A DNA stretch of 64,000 nt, from the NCBI GenBank assembly GCA_963920525.1, contig OY986437.1:117440215-117504214 (forward strand), given 5' to 3'. The notes beneath the pieces were generated by a model. That model was not told where the DNA came from and searched no databases. It worked only from the letters and a program-made list of their open reading frames with translations. The DNA is from Dichetophora obliterata. Its lineage: Eukaryota; Arthropoda; Insecta; Diptera; Sciomyzidae. A program made the position numbers and the translations under genes. Below, one piece after another: positions 36,464 through 48,650 of the stretch (positions within the stretch are counted from its first letter, which is position 1; each line of letters opens with the position of its first letter).

Positions 36464-36812
36464 AAATAAAAAAAAAAATAAAATAAACTGGCCATTTCAG
36501 CCCTTGGAAGAAGGACTTTGACCTAGCATCTATTGATCAATTGTGTTGTGCGTGTTATTAAATGTTTGATCACAAATGACCAAGAACTGGACCTACTTGT
36601 TTTATGCCGACTCCGAACGGCTTATGTTCTCAAGAAGCTTTACATGGTAATTTTTACTCTCTGCGGTTTGACATTGTCTGCAGAGAGATGACGACCGAAC
36701 AGAAAAATTAGTTCAATTGAAAAAACTTTCTGTCTGAGCTGGAATTGAACTCGGGCTACCGGGGTTCTTAAGCTTAGGGGCCACGCACTCTACCCACTAG
36801 GCTACGGGCGCC
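36464..36812 (-). mobile_element. Full-length tRNA-derived SINE with 13-bp target duplication
   Basis: Nearly identical to the copy at 33.3 kb. The flanks ATGCGTACATATA at 36451-36463 and 36813-36825 match perfectly. An A-rich (T-rich on minus) tail of mixed A and T lies at 36464-36484. Intact head and boxes. Confidence 0.9.
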
Positions 36813-37239
36813 ATGCGTACATATACAAAGTATTTTTATTGTAATATCTTTACGAATTCATTTTTAAAATCTTTCTAATGCCTGATATAGTATCAACGAA
36901 TATATTTATTTTATATACTAATGATATTCGTAAACAAAAATAAATCAATTCGTATTAGTGCATTGTACGAATGATTGTGTACATTCAAATAATACTGTTC
37001 GTAAATTTGTCGTACAAATAACTTCGTAATTTCTTTCATTACATTCATAGTATTTACTAATGTTTTTGTACTATTTACGAAAGAAAAAATAATATAAGTA
37101 TAAACAATTCATTCGTAGGCTGAATTATTATTAGAATGTACGAATAGTTAGTAGAATTTAAAAAATTGAAAAGCGAAATCGTTCAGCCTTGTTTGTAGAA
37201 CATCTACAGAACATAAGGAACTGTATGATTGTCAAGTGA

Positions 37240-37330
37240 CTGTAGCCTACTGGTAGAGTGCGTGGCCCGTAAGCTAAAAAGCCGAGGTTCAAACCCCAGC
37301 TCAGACAGAATTTTTTTGGCTGGTTTTTTG
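37240..37330 (+). mobile_element. tRNA-derived SINE head fragment
   Basis: TGTAGCCTACTGGTAGAGTG (A box), then GGTTCAAACCCC (good B box) and CAGCTCAGACAGAA as in the full-length copies. The core and tail are missing. Confidence 0.75.
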
Positions 37331-37659
37331 AATAAAATATTCGCAATATGTACTAATTTACGTCGATGCTGCGAATCCTATTCTTGGCTAAAAACTAAGA
37401 ATAAAATTCGTAGCATGGACGCAGTTATTAGTAATATTTACACACAAATATTTTTGAGTGTAAAATCTAAATAAGTTTCTTACACTTCAACGTCAAACTG
37501 AGACTTGGTTAATAGAAAATGACTTGCTAATTCACGTTCTTCGACCTCTGTTCGACCAAGAAGGCTTTTAGATCAAAATGTCCAGCCCGTTGTTTGACCC
37601 CCGCTCAGCCGCTAATTTTCGTACATATACGCTTTAACACCCGCCGTTTAACACCCGCC

Positions 37660-37835
37660 TATCAAGGAGGCGTGATAGGTATAGAAAAATATTTATATTC
37701 TTGATCATATCACCACCTGAGTCGATTTAGACATGTCGATTACGATAACAGCCGTAATTTCAGAGCTACCGTATCGAATGCAATATCCAATTTAATAATT
37801 TTGAAAACAAACCAAATCGGATGAAAACGTCACGA
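37660..37835 (+). repeat. Single copy of the dispersed repeat also at 26.8 kb
   Basis: AAGGAGGCGTGATAGGTATA, then TCGATTTAGACATG, ACAGCCGTAATTTC and ACCAAATCGGATGAAAACG parallel 26775-26985 closely. Confidence 0.65.
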
Positions 37836-39676
37836 ATTTGTTTAAAAAAGTTTCTTAATAATATTAACATAATAAAAATGCTACTTCGAGAAACTGTGTC
37901 TTAAAAATACCATCAGAATTTGAGACAACGGAAGAAGTCAAAAATTTTGCTTCACTTCATAAGTACTCTTAGTTTGCATTACTTCCACAAAGTTGGTACT
38001 ATACATCAGTTACGGTACCTGTCTCTAAATCATTATACATTCAAAACTGTCTCCAAATCTAAAATTGGTTAATAACACTAGGGAATAATTTGGAAACAAA
38101 TTTTAACGCGGCGATAATGACATAACTAGTTTGATTTAGTATTGTTTCTTAATAATAAAAATGACTAAGACTTTTCTAAGTTGGTGCGGATATTTTTTAG
38201 AGGAATTTTTCGTTTTTTTTTAGTTTTACAAAATATATCCCCAAAAGTATTTTTTTATATATTACAAATTCTAGAAATATTTACAGATAAGACATTTATA
38301 CCTTTCATTTAAGCTATCATTTGCACTAATCTAACAATTTTCGTCGAAATTTTCGAAATACTATATTTGTAAAGGAGCTTAAAAAATTCCGTTTTTTTTG
38401 CATTTCTCGATTTTAAGGGACACAAAAATATAACTTTGATGTATATTTTGGATTTGTTTTTTCTTTGTAGTTAATGAAAATATTTCTATGAAAATTTTAA
38501 GGTACACTATGTTTGTATCAGGTTCGATACTTTACTTAATGCAGTTTTAATGAAAATACTCAAAATTACCTGCACCAAAGTCGACTTAGCAAGCTCGTAC
38601 TAAGAAAGTTCTTCATACTGTAAAAATCCAATTTTCATAAATTTAACTTAAGGTATTACTTAAAAAAATGTTCTTGTACATTTTAAGCTAAATTTTAAAA
38701 ATTCCTAAATCACAAGTTTAGGTTTTAATAAGAATTGCAACACTGTAAACTCTTTGCAATGAGTAAAATAACGGCGTACATTGTCGCCAGTGCCGTTTGA
38801 ACACTCGAAACTATAAAATGCAAAATTGAAAATTTCAATTTGTTTTTTTTATTCTAAATGAAAATTGAACAAACTTTTCGAATTCACTGTCGTTCTTCAT
38901 GTATCTATTACACTTCTTTAGATATATGGGTCGAAAGTTTGAACTTTTGTGTACTCTACGCAACTTTTTCACATTCAGAATTGTTTTTGGAATTTGAAAT
39001 AGTGCTGTAATCAAACTGTTAAGGATTTTTAATTGCGGTTTTCTTCCTAAATACGAATATAGTAACTCCTTATGACAAAAAGTCCTTAAATTTTAAAATC
39101 ATTTTTTGTTTGACCACAGCAGCTAATTTTTCACAATTTTTTAAGTTTAGATAAGAATAAAAAGTGAGGAATTCAAGGGAATCGTGAATGACATACATTA
39201 GGGGTGTCCAAAGTCGCCCGTACTGGCGTTTTGCCCATACGGGCGTTCTGCCTGCCCGCAGCAAGCAGCACGGGCAACAGCATATACTGGATGAATTCGG
39301 GGGTAAAAGGAACGAGGGACATGCACGAAGAGAATGAGGAAGAGCTTAAGGAAAAGCGCCATTTATATCGTGATCAGTGTTGCCAGAAAAATGTTGAGCC
39401 TGTAGCTAAAAAGAGCTAACCATTTTTTGTAAGCTAAAAAAAAACAAATAGTTAATAGCAAACACAACTGCTATATTTAATCAGTTTATCAGATTAATTA
39501 GTTTATCAATCATATTGATTGATTTGTAAATGCAATGAATTGCTGCATAAACAATTATTAAAAACTAACTTTATTCAATTTTGTGTCCACAACATTCAAG
39601 AAAATTGATAAAATTGTTTGTAAACTAAATTGAATAAAGGTATTTTTGATAATTTTTTTAAAATTTTCAAATATAG

Positions 39677-40155
39677 TTTTATATTGACCTTTATTAATAA
39701 ATAAAAGTAGTAGTTAAAAACAGCTAAGCTCTAAAAGAAAAAAGCTTGAAAAAAGCTTAAAAAAGTAGCTAGGAGCTATAACACAATTTTCGAAAAAATA
39801 AGCTGAATCTAGCTATAAATAACTGAACTGGCAGCACTGATGGTGAGTGTGAGAGTCTGCTTAACGAAAGTCATAATATAGCTCATTAATATACACAGGC
39901 TTAACATATAGTTTTACATAGTTTTATATTGACCTTTATTAATAAATAAAAGTAGTAGTTAAAAATAGCTAAGCTCTAAAAGAAAAAAGCTTGAAAAAAG
40001 CTTGAAAAAGTAGCTAGGAGCTAAAAAACAATTTTCGAAAAAATAAGCTGAATCTAGCTATAAATAGCTGAACTGGCAGCACTGATGGTAAGTGTGAGAG
40101 TCTGCTTAACGAAAGTTATAATATAGCTCATTAATATACACAGGCTTAACATATT
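39677..40155 (+). repeat. Two-copy tandem duplication, 244-bp unit
   Basis: Unit 1 (39677-39920) and unit 2 (39921 to about 40155) both start GTTTTATATTGACCTTTATT. They run in register through AGCTGAATCTAGCTATAAAT and GAGAGTCTGCTTAACGAAAG with only scattered substitutions. Confidence 0.9.
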
Positions 40156-40178
40156 TTAATTATTAAATACTTTATATA

Positions 40179-40403
40179 TTAAGGGCCGCTTTCTCAATGT
40201 CCGGTTAGTCAGGCTCTTAACCAGGAGTTGGCTAACCATATGATAGCTACAAAAATAATTTTGATTTCACCAAATGCTGATTAATCAACCGTCGGTTTTT
40301 TTGTAATTTTGTAATCTTGTCAGCTATTCCTTCGATTAGCAACTAACCGAAACCACAACTTGTCGTTAACTTAATCAGCAGACATTTAAAAAGCGGCCCT
40401 TAA
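40179..40403. mobile_element. TTAA-bounded MITE, possible piggyBac type
   Basis: TTAAGGGCCGCTTTCTCAAT (40179-40198) is mirrored from the right as TTAAGGGCCGCTTTTTAAAT (40403 downward). Weaker matches (TTAACCAG / TTAGTTGC) follow. TTAA at both limits fits piggyBac-type target duplication. About 217 bp lie between. It abuts the 244-bp tandem repeat. Confidence 0.65.
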
Positions 40404-40490
40404 CCTTTTAAAAGTTTTAAAAATATCTTATAACTGACAGCTAGTGTGCAAAATCAAATTGAGTTTAATAATGTTGTGGTTTTAAAAATG

Positions 40491-41404
40491 CTTTTAATTA
40501 GTGTCCGCCCGAATATTCGGCTTCGGTATTCGATATTTGGCTGATTTTTCAACCTTCGGCTTCGGCATAAGATAGCCGAATATTTGCCGAATGTTTTAGC
40601 TTTTTCTAATGCACAAATTTTTTTTATATTTTTGTTTTTTGCATTTTTCGATAGCTTTAAATGTAAAATATCATTTTAAAAGGTTAAATAGAAATTCGTG
40701 ATTGTTCAAAAGTTATGAGTCTCAGAGCCGACCGCGTCAAAGCAGGAAGTGCACTATGTTTAAAACTTTAAAAGAGTTTTCTTTGAAACTGCGTTTTCGA
40801 GCATGCGACATTCATAACTCAGTCAATTTTTAACGAATCTTTATGTTGTTTTTTTCAAAATACGATTTATTAATTTGTCAATGGACCAGTATATCACTGA
40901 TAAATTTCATATTGAAATTTTTATCAATGAAAATGTAACAAAAATTTTCAGTAAAAATTACTAAAACTGTTCCATAATCACATTCATACTTAACAGGAAA
41001 ACATTTTTATTTTTGTTTCAGAAGAGTTTTGCGAACTTTGGGAAGGTCGCCAGTTCAGTTCGTATTTTAAGCACTAGTCCACGTCAACCTGTGGCTTGCT
41101 GCAGTATATTAATTAAATAATTTTTGATTATAATCTGAAAATTTTATACAATCTTCTTCAAAGTACTGCAAATATACCGAAAAAGTTTAGAGTACCTATA
41201 TTATTTACTTTTTCCAAAAAAAGATTAATGAAAATTGCATATTTTTCGGCCTACTTAACCAGACTGTACCTTTAATAATTGCCGCTTTTGTACTGAAATT
41301 AATAAATAACGAAAGCAAGGCCTAAATTTTATTATTTTATTTTACTTGAAAAAATTTTTTGGCTTCGGCCAAAAATCCACATTCGGTCGGACACTACTTT
41401 TAAT
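40491..41404. mobile_element. hAT-type non-autonomous element with 8-bp target duplication
   Basis: A perfect 8-bp direct repeat CTTTTAAT (40491-40498 and 41397-41404) brackets an 898-bp element. Its ends are TAGTGTCCGCCCGAAT (40499-40514) and, inverted, TAGTGTCCGACCGAAT (41396-41381), with one mismatch in 16. Eight-bp duplications and TAGTG ends are typical of hAT transposons. No transposase frame remains. GGCTTCGG motifs recur near both ends. Confidence 0.88.
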
Positions 41405-41623
41405 GCAATGTGGAGGCAAGGCGTATTATTTATCCCAAGTTGATATCAGAATTTTGACTTCTCAAACGTCAGTAATATACTGACTGTTCAAATCTTGAGC
41501 TTAAAGGCTCAAACATAATTGGCTCGAGCTGGCTGTAGCTAATGTCAAAAATCACCGAAAGCTAGCTCAAGTTCTGCCAAATACTCAATTTGACCGAAAA
41601 GACATGATCGAGCTCGCCTTTAA

Positions 41624-41862
41624 GGGCTAGTTTTTCAGTACGAGTTTAAGGTCTAGTCAAATTAAGCAGACCTTAACTCACCAAAATTGGACGTTTTAAC
41701 ACGGTTTAGGCAAAAAAGAAACACACTTTTTGATAATTTAAGTCAACTTAACTCCAACGAATGCTAAAATATCTATTTAAACCGAGTTTTAATGTCCAAT
41801 TTTGGTGAGTAAAGCTAGGTTTAATTTGACTAAAGTTTAAACTCGTACTGAAAAACTGGCTC
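41624..41862. mobile_element. MITE-like element with about 75-bp inverted arms
   Basis: TAGTTTTTCAGTACGAGTTT near 41629 is mirrored from 41859 inward as CAGTTTTTCAGTACGAGTTT. Both continue with TAGTCAAATTAA and CTCACCAAAATTGGAC. About 240 bp in all. Looser relatives with GTTTTTCAGTG occur at 47.05-47.17 kb. Confidence 0.75.
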
Positions 41863-42285
41863 TAAGTCATTGAAAAAATTCGCCAATTTGTATAGTAATT
41901 AGTTTTGTTTGGTTTGTTCAGTAGAATTTGTGAAAACAGAAATGAATTTCGAAATAAATTGATGTTAATTTCATTTAAATTCGTTTGAAAGAAAAAACCA
42001 TCTGATTCCTTACGGAACATTCAATTTTAATTGCTTTGGCTGCAGCCAGATCAAGTTAACGAAACTTGAACGCTTTAATTGAATTGTTCATTTCATAAAT
42101 TTAATTTTTTTTACATTACAGTCAAATTTAAAAAAGAATATTTCTGCATTACGAAAATAATAATTGCACTCATTGTGCTCAGAGCAACATTGCTTTTTGT
42201 AGCAATGTCAAATAATAAAAACCCTTTTAAAGAAAAATATGAAGAATGTGCAACACTGCTTTTTCATTACAGCATGCTTTCGCTG

Positions 42286-42510
42286 TCACGTGTTCTGTAC
42301 ATCTACGCTCTTCATCCTCTCAAAATTTTCCGCTCTTCTTTCCGCTTCATCCCGGAATTCACCAAGCAGACGACAAAGTGCACTGCCTGCCCTCTGTCGA
42401 CGCACGGGCAAGAATTCTGGCCCTAACATACATGTCAGGAATCCTTGGATATCTTCTTTACATCCATGTATTAAATTCTGCTGGACTCTGCCGGACGTTG
42501 AACAAACTTT
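42286..42510 (-). other. Unassigned 74-codon open stretch
   Basis: On minus, between two in-frame TGA codons, an open stretch encodes a protein-like sequence including L-L-G-E-F-R-D-E-A-E-R-R-A-E-N-F-E. The region is distinctly less AT-rich than its surroundings. Plus-strand frames over the same DNA are also open but look like shadows. It could be a transposon remnant. I cannot assign a function, and I see no good splice donor that would make it an RGK exon. Confidence 0.3.
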
Positions 42511-43719
42511 TCATTTGAAGAAAAAATGACGATGTTTCCTGACATACATGTTTTCTCATAATTTATTCATGCACTCAAGAAAATAGTTTTATTTGTACTT
42601 TAATGCACTATATTTTAAATGTGTTTGCACAAAAATTTACAACAATTTTCTACACTGGGATATAAAAAAATTTTTGTCACCACTTTTTGCATTTTTTGCA
42701 AATATCTTAAATTTTTAATATATATTGCGTGAAGATTTTTAAAGCAATTTTTAAAAAGCATTACATTTAAAAAAAAAAAATTTCTAATATATTGTTCTAA
42801 TTAACAGAGGTTTTATTCTTTTTATCAGTTAATTTTTAATAAAGTAAATTTTTTTCTGCCAAAAAATTTAAGCTTGTTTAAATAAAGAAGAATCAGCTGT
42901 TAATACAAAAAAAACTAACATTTTCTCAAAAACAATTAAAATTATTATTTTGTTTTGGTTTGTTATTACTGGCTTTATTTCTACTGGATTATTTCTAACC
43001 AAAATCAGCTGATTTTCTTATTTTGTTGATTCAAGAGTTTATTTAAAAAAGTAAACAACTTCTTTATTGAAATTTTGTTTTTGGTTCCTTTAACTTATTT
43101 TTTTCATTGCGTGCTTTCCAGAACCAAAATGCAAACCGGCTAAATCGTACCACTCCCTACACTTTTTAAGCTCGTTATGATTCAAAAAAGCTTTATATAT
43201 ATTTATATTTATTGTATATTTTCAATTTTTTAATATCACTGAATTGCATAGTTGTAATTAGCGGCTTATTTTTTAACCAATAATAAATATTTAATTAAAA
43301 CACTTTGTTTTTATTGGTGTATGTTTAATGTTACTTAAAAATTTAAATGCCTTACAAAAAAGATAAGTTTGTTTACTTAACAGTCCAAAGATAAAAAAAG
43401 CGCACGTTTATAGTGCATTTTTATAAAAAATTAATAAATATTTCTACTTGCTCTATTCGTATAATGTGATATATTGGCAACGATGGCAACACTGCTTGAC
43501 GGTTTTTTCAAGATGTTGAAACCACAAAAACAATTACGAAACTTGATGGTGACCTGCTTAGTCGCAAACTTTAAACGCGATACCCTCCCGACACCTAAGC
43601 GATGGTGAAAAATTTGGAAAATATACACTAGATACTCTAAATTTATATAATTCTTTATATGGCGAAACTATAAACTATATATAAAGCGAATGGAGATATC
43701 CTACTTCAACGATACATAA

Positions 43720-43985
43720 AGTTATGTGTCATTGAGAGAGCATAATGAACCATCACAACTTCGCTATTGCAGAGTTATCTAAAGAGGCCCAGGAGGCGAA
43801 AAATAATATATATAAAAATTTCAGATTAACTTATACAAGAAAAGAAAAAAGAGAAAACCAGAACTAGGATCACATTTCTATGTTGATGATTTCCTTAGAT
43901 CCGTAAATAACATTAGGAGTATTGAAAAACTGGCGTATTCTGGCGGTATGTTTTCTGAAATGAAGGACTTGATTAAAAAGTAGAT
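43720..43985 (+). pseudogene. Possible BEL/Pao reverse-transcriptase relic
   Basis: L-G-S-H-F-Y-V-D-D-F-L-R-S-V at 43864-43905 carries the Y-V-D-D catalytic motif in the context usual for BEL/Pao polymerases (H-F-Y-V-D-D-x-L). It is followed by I-E-K-L-A and a stop at 43983. Upstream similarity is too decayed to follow. A single motif supports it. Confidence 0.4.
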
Positions 43986-44869
43986 ATACTTCAAATTCGA
44001 GTTATTTTGTTGATTTTTACTTCAAAGTAATTCGTTATAATTTATTTGATTAAAGAGAAATCATAAAAACATTAAACTTATGTATGAATTCTTGCTTTTT
44101 TATTTAAATGAACTATAATATTTATGGTATCTTCTGGGTTTAGCTTAGAATGAAGTAGCAAAGAAAAAGAAAATGTTCTCTTTGTTTGTATTAAAATAGT
44201 ACATTGATATTAATCTATTATATTAAATCATATAATTTTACTTAAAACTTTAAAGGCACTTTGAGCAACAAAGGGTTAAGAAATTAAAAAATTAAATCCA
44301 TTTCAATTTTCTTATTCAGTTAGAAATTATATAATTTCAAACGATTAACCAATAAAATTTTGCAATGCGTTTTATCTTTTTTTCATTGAGTTGCAACCAT
44401 ACTAAGAGTTAAGGGTTAAGCCACCCTATTAAGCCATCCTATTTTTTCTATTTTTGTAGGCGCATCGATTTTCAACATAAAAAAGATGAAATATTTCAAC
44501 CCGTGGAAACGTTTTATAATTACAATCACGCTATTAACGAAATCCACTTTTCGGTGAGTATGGGTCAACTAAAAAAATCCCAATTTTGGCATATTTTGCT
44601 AGTATTTTTTTCTGTATTCATAATAATATAGATTTTCTAAAAAAAGAAAACTAAAATTTGAAAATATTAACCCGTTCAAATACATTACAATTTTTGTACC
44701 CTAGGAAGCTAAGACTTATTTTTTGTTGAGTTTCAGGCAACCCTACTAAGCTGCTCTCCACTTATTTCAACTTCTTTTTATCATTATGTAGCCACATGGA
44801 TTTTTAATACAACAAAAAAAAACCGGAGTAACATATCTCAACCCTTTCAAAAGTGACAGAATTTCGATC

Positions 44870-45360
44870 ACCCGAGGCTGTGCGGCCTACAACTCAAAAC
44901 GTATTCAATATCTCAAATTTGGAATGTATGGGAGGTGCCACGCCCCCTATTACAACACTTATTAATGTTATCAGGGAACTGGCATGTTTTAGTTGAGGTC
45001 GAATACTGAATTCTGTGGCTGTGCGTAATAATATAACTCCAAAGATATAACTCCAAAGATATTCGATATCGCAAATTAGGGGTGTAGTAGAGATGCCACG
45101 CCCCCTTTTAAAACAACCACAAAATGTTATCAGTGAAACGACATGTGTAAATTGTGGTCGAATATCGAATTCCACGGATGTGCGACCTAAAATTCAAAAG
45201 CTATTCGATATTGCAAATTTGGGATAAGGGAGAGGTGCCACGCCCCCTTTTAAAATAACCACAAATTGTTACCAGTGAAACGACATGTGTAAATTGTGCG
45301 ATCTAAATTTTAAAAGCTATTCGATATCGCAAAATTGGCCTGAATGGGAGGTAATTTTGA
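44870..45360 (-). repeat. Four tandem units of the GGGCGTGGC dispersed repeat
   Basis: Units anchored on ATTCGATATCGCAAATT-like sequence lie at 44903, 45061, 45203 and 45319. They are separated by GTGCCACGCCCCCTTTTAAA and GTGTAAATTGTGGTCGAATA segments. They match, inverted, the copies at 25.5 kb. Confidence 0.75.
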
Positions 45361-46513
45361 GTATTTTTACTAAAAGCGCAAAAAGTAAAGTATCCAACCT
45401 GCTACAAACATACTTTGTATCTTTAAATTTTTGTAAAAATATTTTCTTTAACTAAAAAAAAAACAGAACCAAAATATACATCAAAGCTATTTTTTGTGTA
45501 CCTTTAAATTTGGAAATGTAAAAACACGGTATTTTTAAACTATTTCACAAATGTAGTATTAAGAAATTTTCTACAAAAATCGTTGGATGAGTACAAGTGA
45601 TAGCTAAAATTAAAGGTAGATATGTCTTTTGTAAATATTTACAAAATTTGTAATATACAAAATTGTTTTGGAGTTATGCGATCATAACTTTGGACATAAT
45701 TTTCAAACTTAAAAATATCGAAAATCCCTTAAAAAAAATCCCCACCAATTTGGGAAAGTCTTAGCGGTTTTTATTATTTAGAAACAATACTAAATCGAAC
45801 TGGAGATTTCGGTATCGCCACGAAAAAATGCTGTTTGTATGTGTAATTGATTGAGTCACTGGATTTTAAGTGCTTTAAAGAAAGTAAACACGATTTTTTA
45901 ACGGTAAATAAAAGTTTTGAGGGTGTTAGGCTACCCTTATGCCCCCTGTTTCGTGTTGCACTCGACAAGACCTACAACGTAAGCTAGATCACTTCAAAAG
46001 TGCATGAATTGTAGTTTTTTGTCAAAACGGGGTATTTTTAAAATATTATATAAAATTTAAGGGGACATGAAAACATGACGATATCTTAAGATGATAATAA
46101 GAGTTTGGGCTAAAAAATAAAGCAATTTATATTGTTTTCATTCAACCAAAGCTGCTGATTTTATAACAGAAGGAAAAATTTTATATTATGTTGAAAAAAA
46201 TTTAGGGTGCTTTAAAGATAATAAGAATGAGTTTAAAACGACTTCATAAAATCCTTCGGAATAATTTTCAATTGTGTATAAATGGATTTTTGGTCATTCC
46301 ATTTATAGTAAACATTTATGCCACAGCCTGAAACTTATTATATAACTTATTTTTTATGGTTATTCGCTTCAGGCCAGTAACCAGGGGGAGTTAATTTGAT
46401 AAAAAATATTTATTGGAGCCAATATGAATATTTAAGTAACGGTATGGAACAATTTTATGCAAAATCATCAGAGGTATATGTTTTTGATCGAGGAAATTTG
46501 AAAAATATATGTT

Positions 46514-46734
46514 TAGGGTATTCACAAGGTGTCATACTGTCCTAAAATTGTACAACTAAAATTTACAAGATAAATAAATGCAAATAAAAAACAGCTCTTT
46601 GATTACGACACTTCAATAAACATAGCTTTCAGACTTTTTTTATATGGAAGGAAACAATAAAATGTTTAAACTAGTGTAAAGTCTTAGGACAATATCACAT
46701 TATGACATGATAGCACACCTTGTGAATACCCTAA
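46514..46734. mobile_element. MITE with 20-bp perfect terminal inverted repeats
   Basis: The sequence (T)TAGGGTATTCACAAGGTGT at the left is mirrored perfectly by ACACCTTGTGAATACCCTAA at 46715-46734. TA at each edge may be a Tc1/mariner-type duplication, or the TTA/TAA of a PIF-type site. About 220 bp, no coding. Confidence 0.8.
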
Positions 46735-47641
46735 TTATATTTTTTATTTTGCCTGTTTCATGAATTGAGAATTTTTTCAGTGTCTTTTTAAAAGTTATTC
46801 CAAGGTTATTTTTTAAATTTATTTAGAAAAAAAAAACTAAAAAGAAAACATATAATGTTTTGATTGAAGTATTAATTACTTTAGCCCATTAAGTATATTT
46901 GTAACCGCGATTTATTACTCAAAAACTTTTTAACAAAGTCATTTCATTAAAATAACCATATTTGTAAATGTTTAATAAAAAAATTGCCTTATTCATAAAT
47001 AATATTTTTACTTTTCAAAATAGCTATGAACTTGAAACGAGTTTTATCAGTAAAGACAATTTTAACATTAAGGCCAAATTTTTCAGTGCAAGTTGATCTC
47101 AGTTTGAACTTTGTTTAAACCAAGATGTAAGTTTTTCAGTGAATATTGACCCAATGCCCAATATTGGTGGGTTAAACTTAAGTCAATTTGCCATATGTTT
47201 GTGACAGATGATTTGTTTGCTTAATTTATGCAAAAATTTTAATTCACATTTCAAAAATTAAATAAAAAAGAAATTGAAGTGCATTCAGACGAAGAAAATA
47301 TAAGTGATACTGAAATATATGTTTTAAATAGAATAGTTTTAAGAAGAATGAGAAGTATACGTTCACGGCCGAATATTTCTCATATGTATTGAGAAAAGGA
47401 AGTACTTTCAAAGATTTTGACTTTCCAAGTTGGCTGCAATCAAAAACTCTATTTGCTTAGCAGAAAATGGGTGCTTCTCATTTTATTAATTTTACTTGTG
47501 TTTTACAAAGCTGGTAAAATCAGTATCAACTGCATGAAATAATCGTTATAAATTGAATATTTTTTACGTTTAATGGTGTTACCATATCAATAAACACAAA
47601 ACTGATGGTTACGTAACCAAGCTGGTTTTGAAAACTAATTG

Positions 47642-47877
47642 AAGCACAGCCGCGAATAACGTTGTAAGCGACAAAATTCCAATTGTTCACTTTTATTCAT
47701 TTTACAAGCCCTTTTATCTAATTTAAAATTAATTTTTTTTTGGGTATGCGATAAAAATACCCCAAACTGCTTACTCAGTTCTGTTTTTATATAAGAGAGT
47801 AATTCTAACAGGTATTCGCAAAAAAAAAAAAACACTCTAAAAAAATGTCGCTTACAACGTTATTCGCGGCTGTGCTT
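47642..47877. mobile_element. MITE, 236 bp, with 6-bp target duplication TAATTG
   Basis: Perfect terminal inverted repeats of 32 bp start AAGCACAGCCGCGAATAACG at both ends. Direct TAATTG copies flank it at 47636-47641 and 47878-47883. There is no coding sequence. The perfect repeats point to recent origin or insertion. Superfamily is not clear from the 6-bp duplication. Confidence 0.88.
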
Positions 47878-48602
47878 TAATTGTGTAGTTAAAATCTGTT
47901 TAACTTTAATCTACGATTAGCTAAACTCTTGTTTATAAGGATTTTAACCAGCACTGAAAAGCTTGCTCAACTTATTCTTATTTTGTTTAGATCACCAAAA
48001 AAGACATTTAAATCAAATTAAAATGAAAACCATCGAATCTCTTAATTCATCGGGTAGAGTTTCATTCTCCTGTACTAATTGCTCCAAGAAACCGCTAATA
48101 ATGGAATTCTTTGATATTTTAAAAGCTGCATACTTAATTGAATTTTTATAAATTTGATCTTGTTTAAAATAAATTCTTTCTAAATTTTTCTTACCTCATC
48201 AATATACGAATTAAAAACTAATTTTAGCAATTTAAAACGTAGGCATCACTATTTAATGAAATTTGATTATTTTTCAGCGGTTTGAACACCAAGTGTATTC
48301 AAAATTACAAAAAACTCGACTTTTTAAGGTTAATTAGGTGAACACATATACAAAATTTTATAATATTTTTATTTCTAAACCGCTTCTGTGAGTGGAAAAT
48401 TAATTTCCACCTTCTGTGAAAAGTTAAAAGCTATCTTTAGCAGAATAAAATCTTTTTTAAAATGAATTAGCTCTGTTTAACTTATTTAAAAATTTAATAT
48501 ATGTCGTTTTCAAGATTTTGTCTCCTTACAAATCAATCGTGTTTTTTTTTGGCAGATGGCATTGAGGAAAGAGTTTCTTTCTATTCACTAAGATGTTATT
48601 AT

Positions 48603-48650
48603 TAGTGTTCGACCGAAACCGGAATTTTGGCCGAAACCGAATATTTTTCT
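48603..48650 (+). repeat. Solo hAT-like end
   Basis: TAGTGTTCGACCGAAACCGG resembles the ends of the hAT-type element at 40.5 kb. No partner end was found downstream. Confidence 0.45.
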
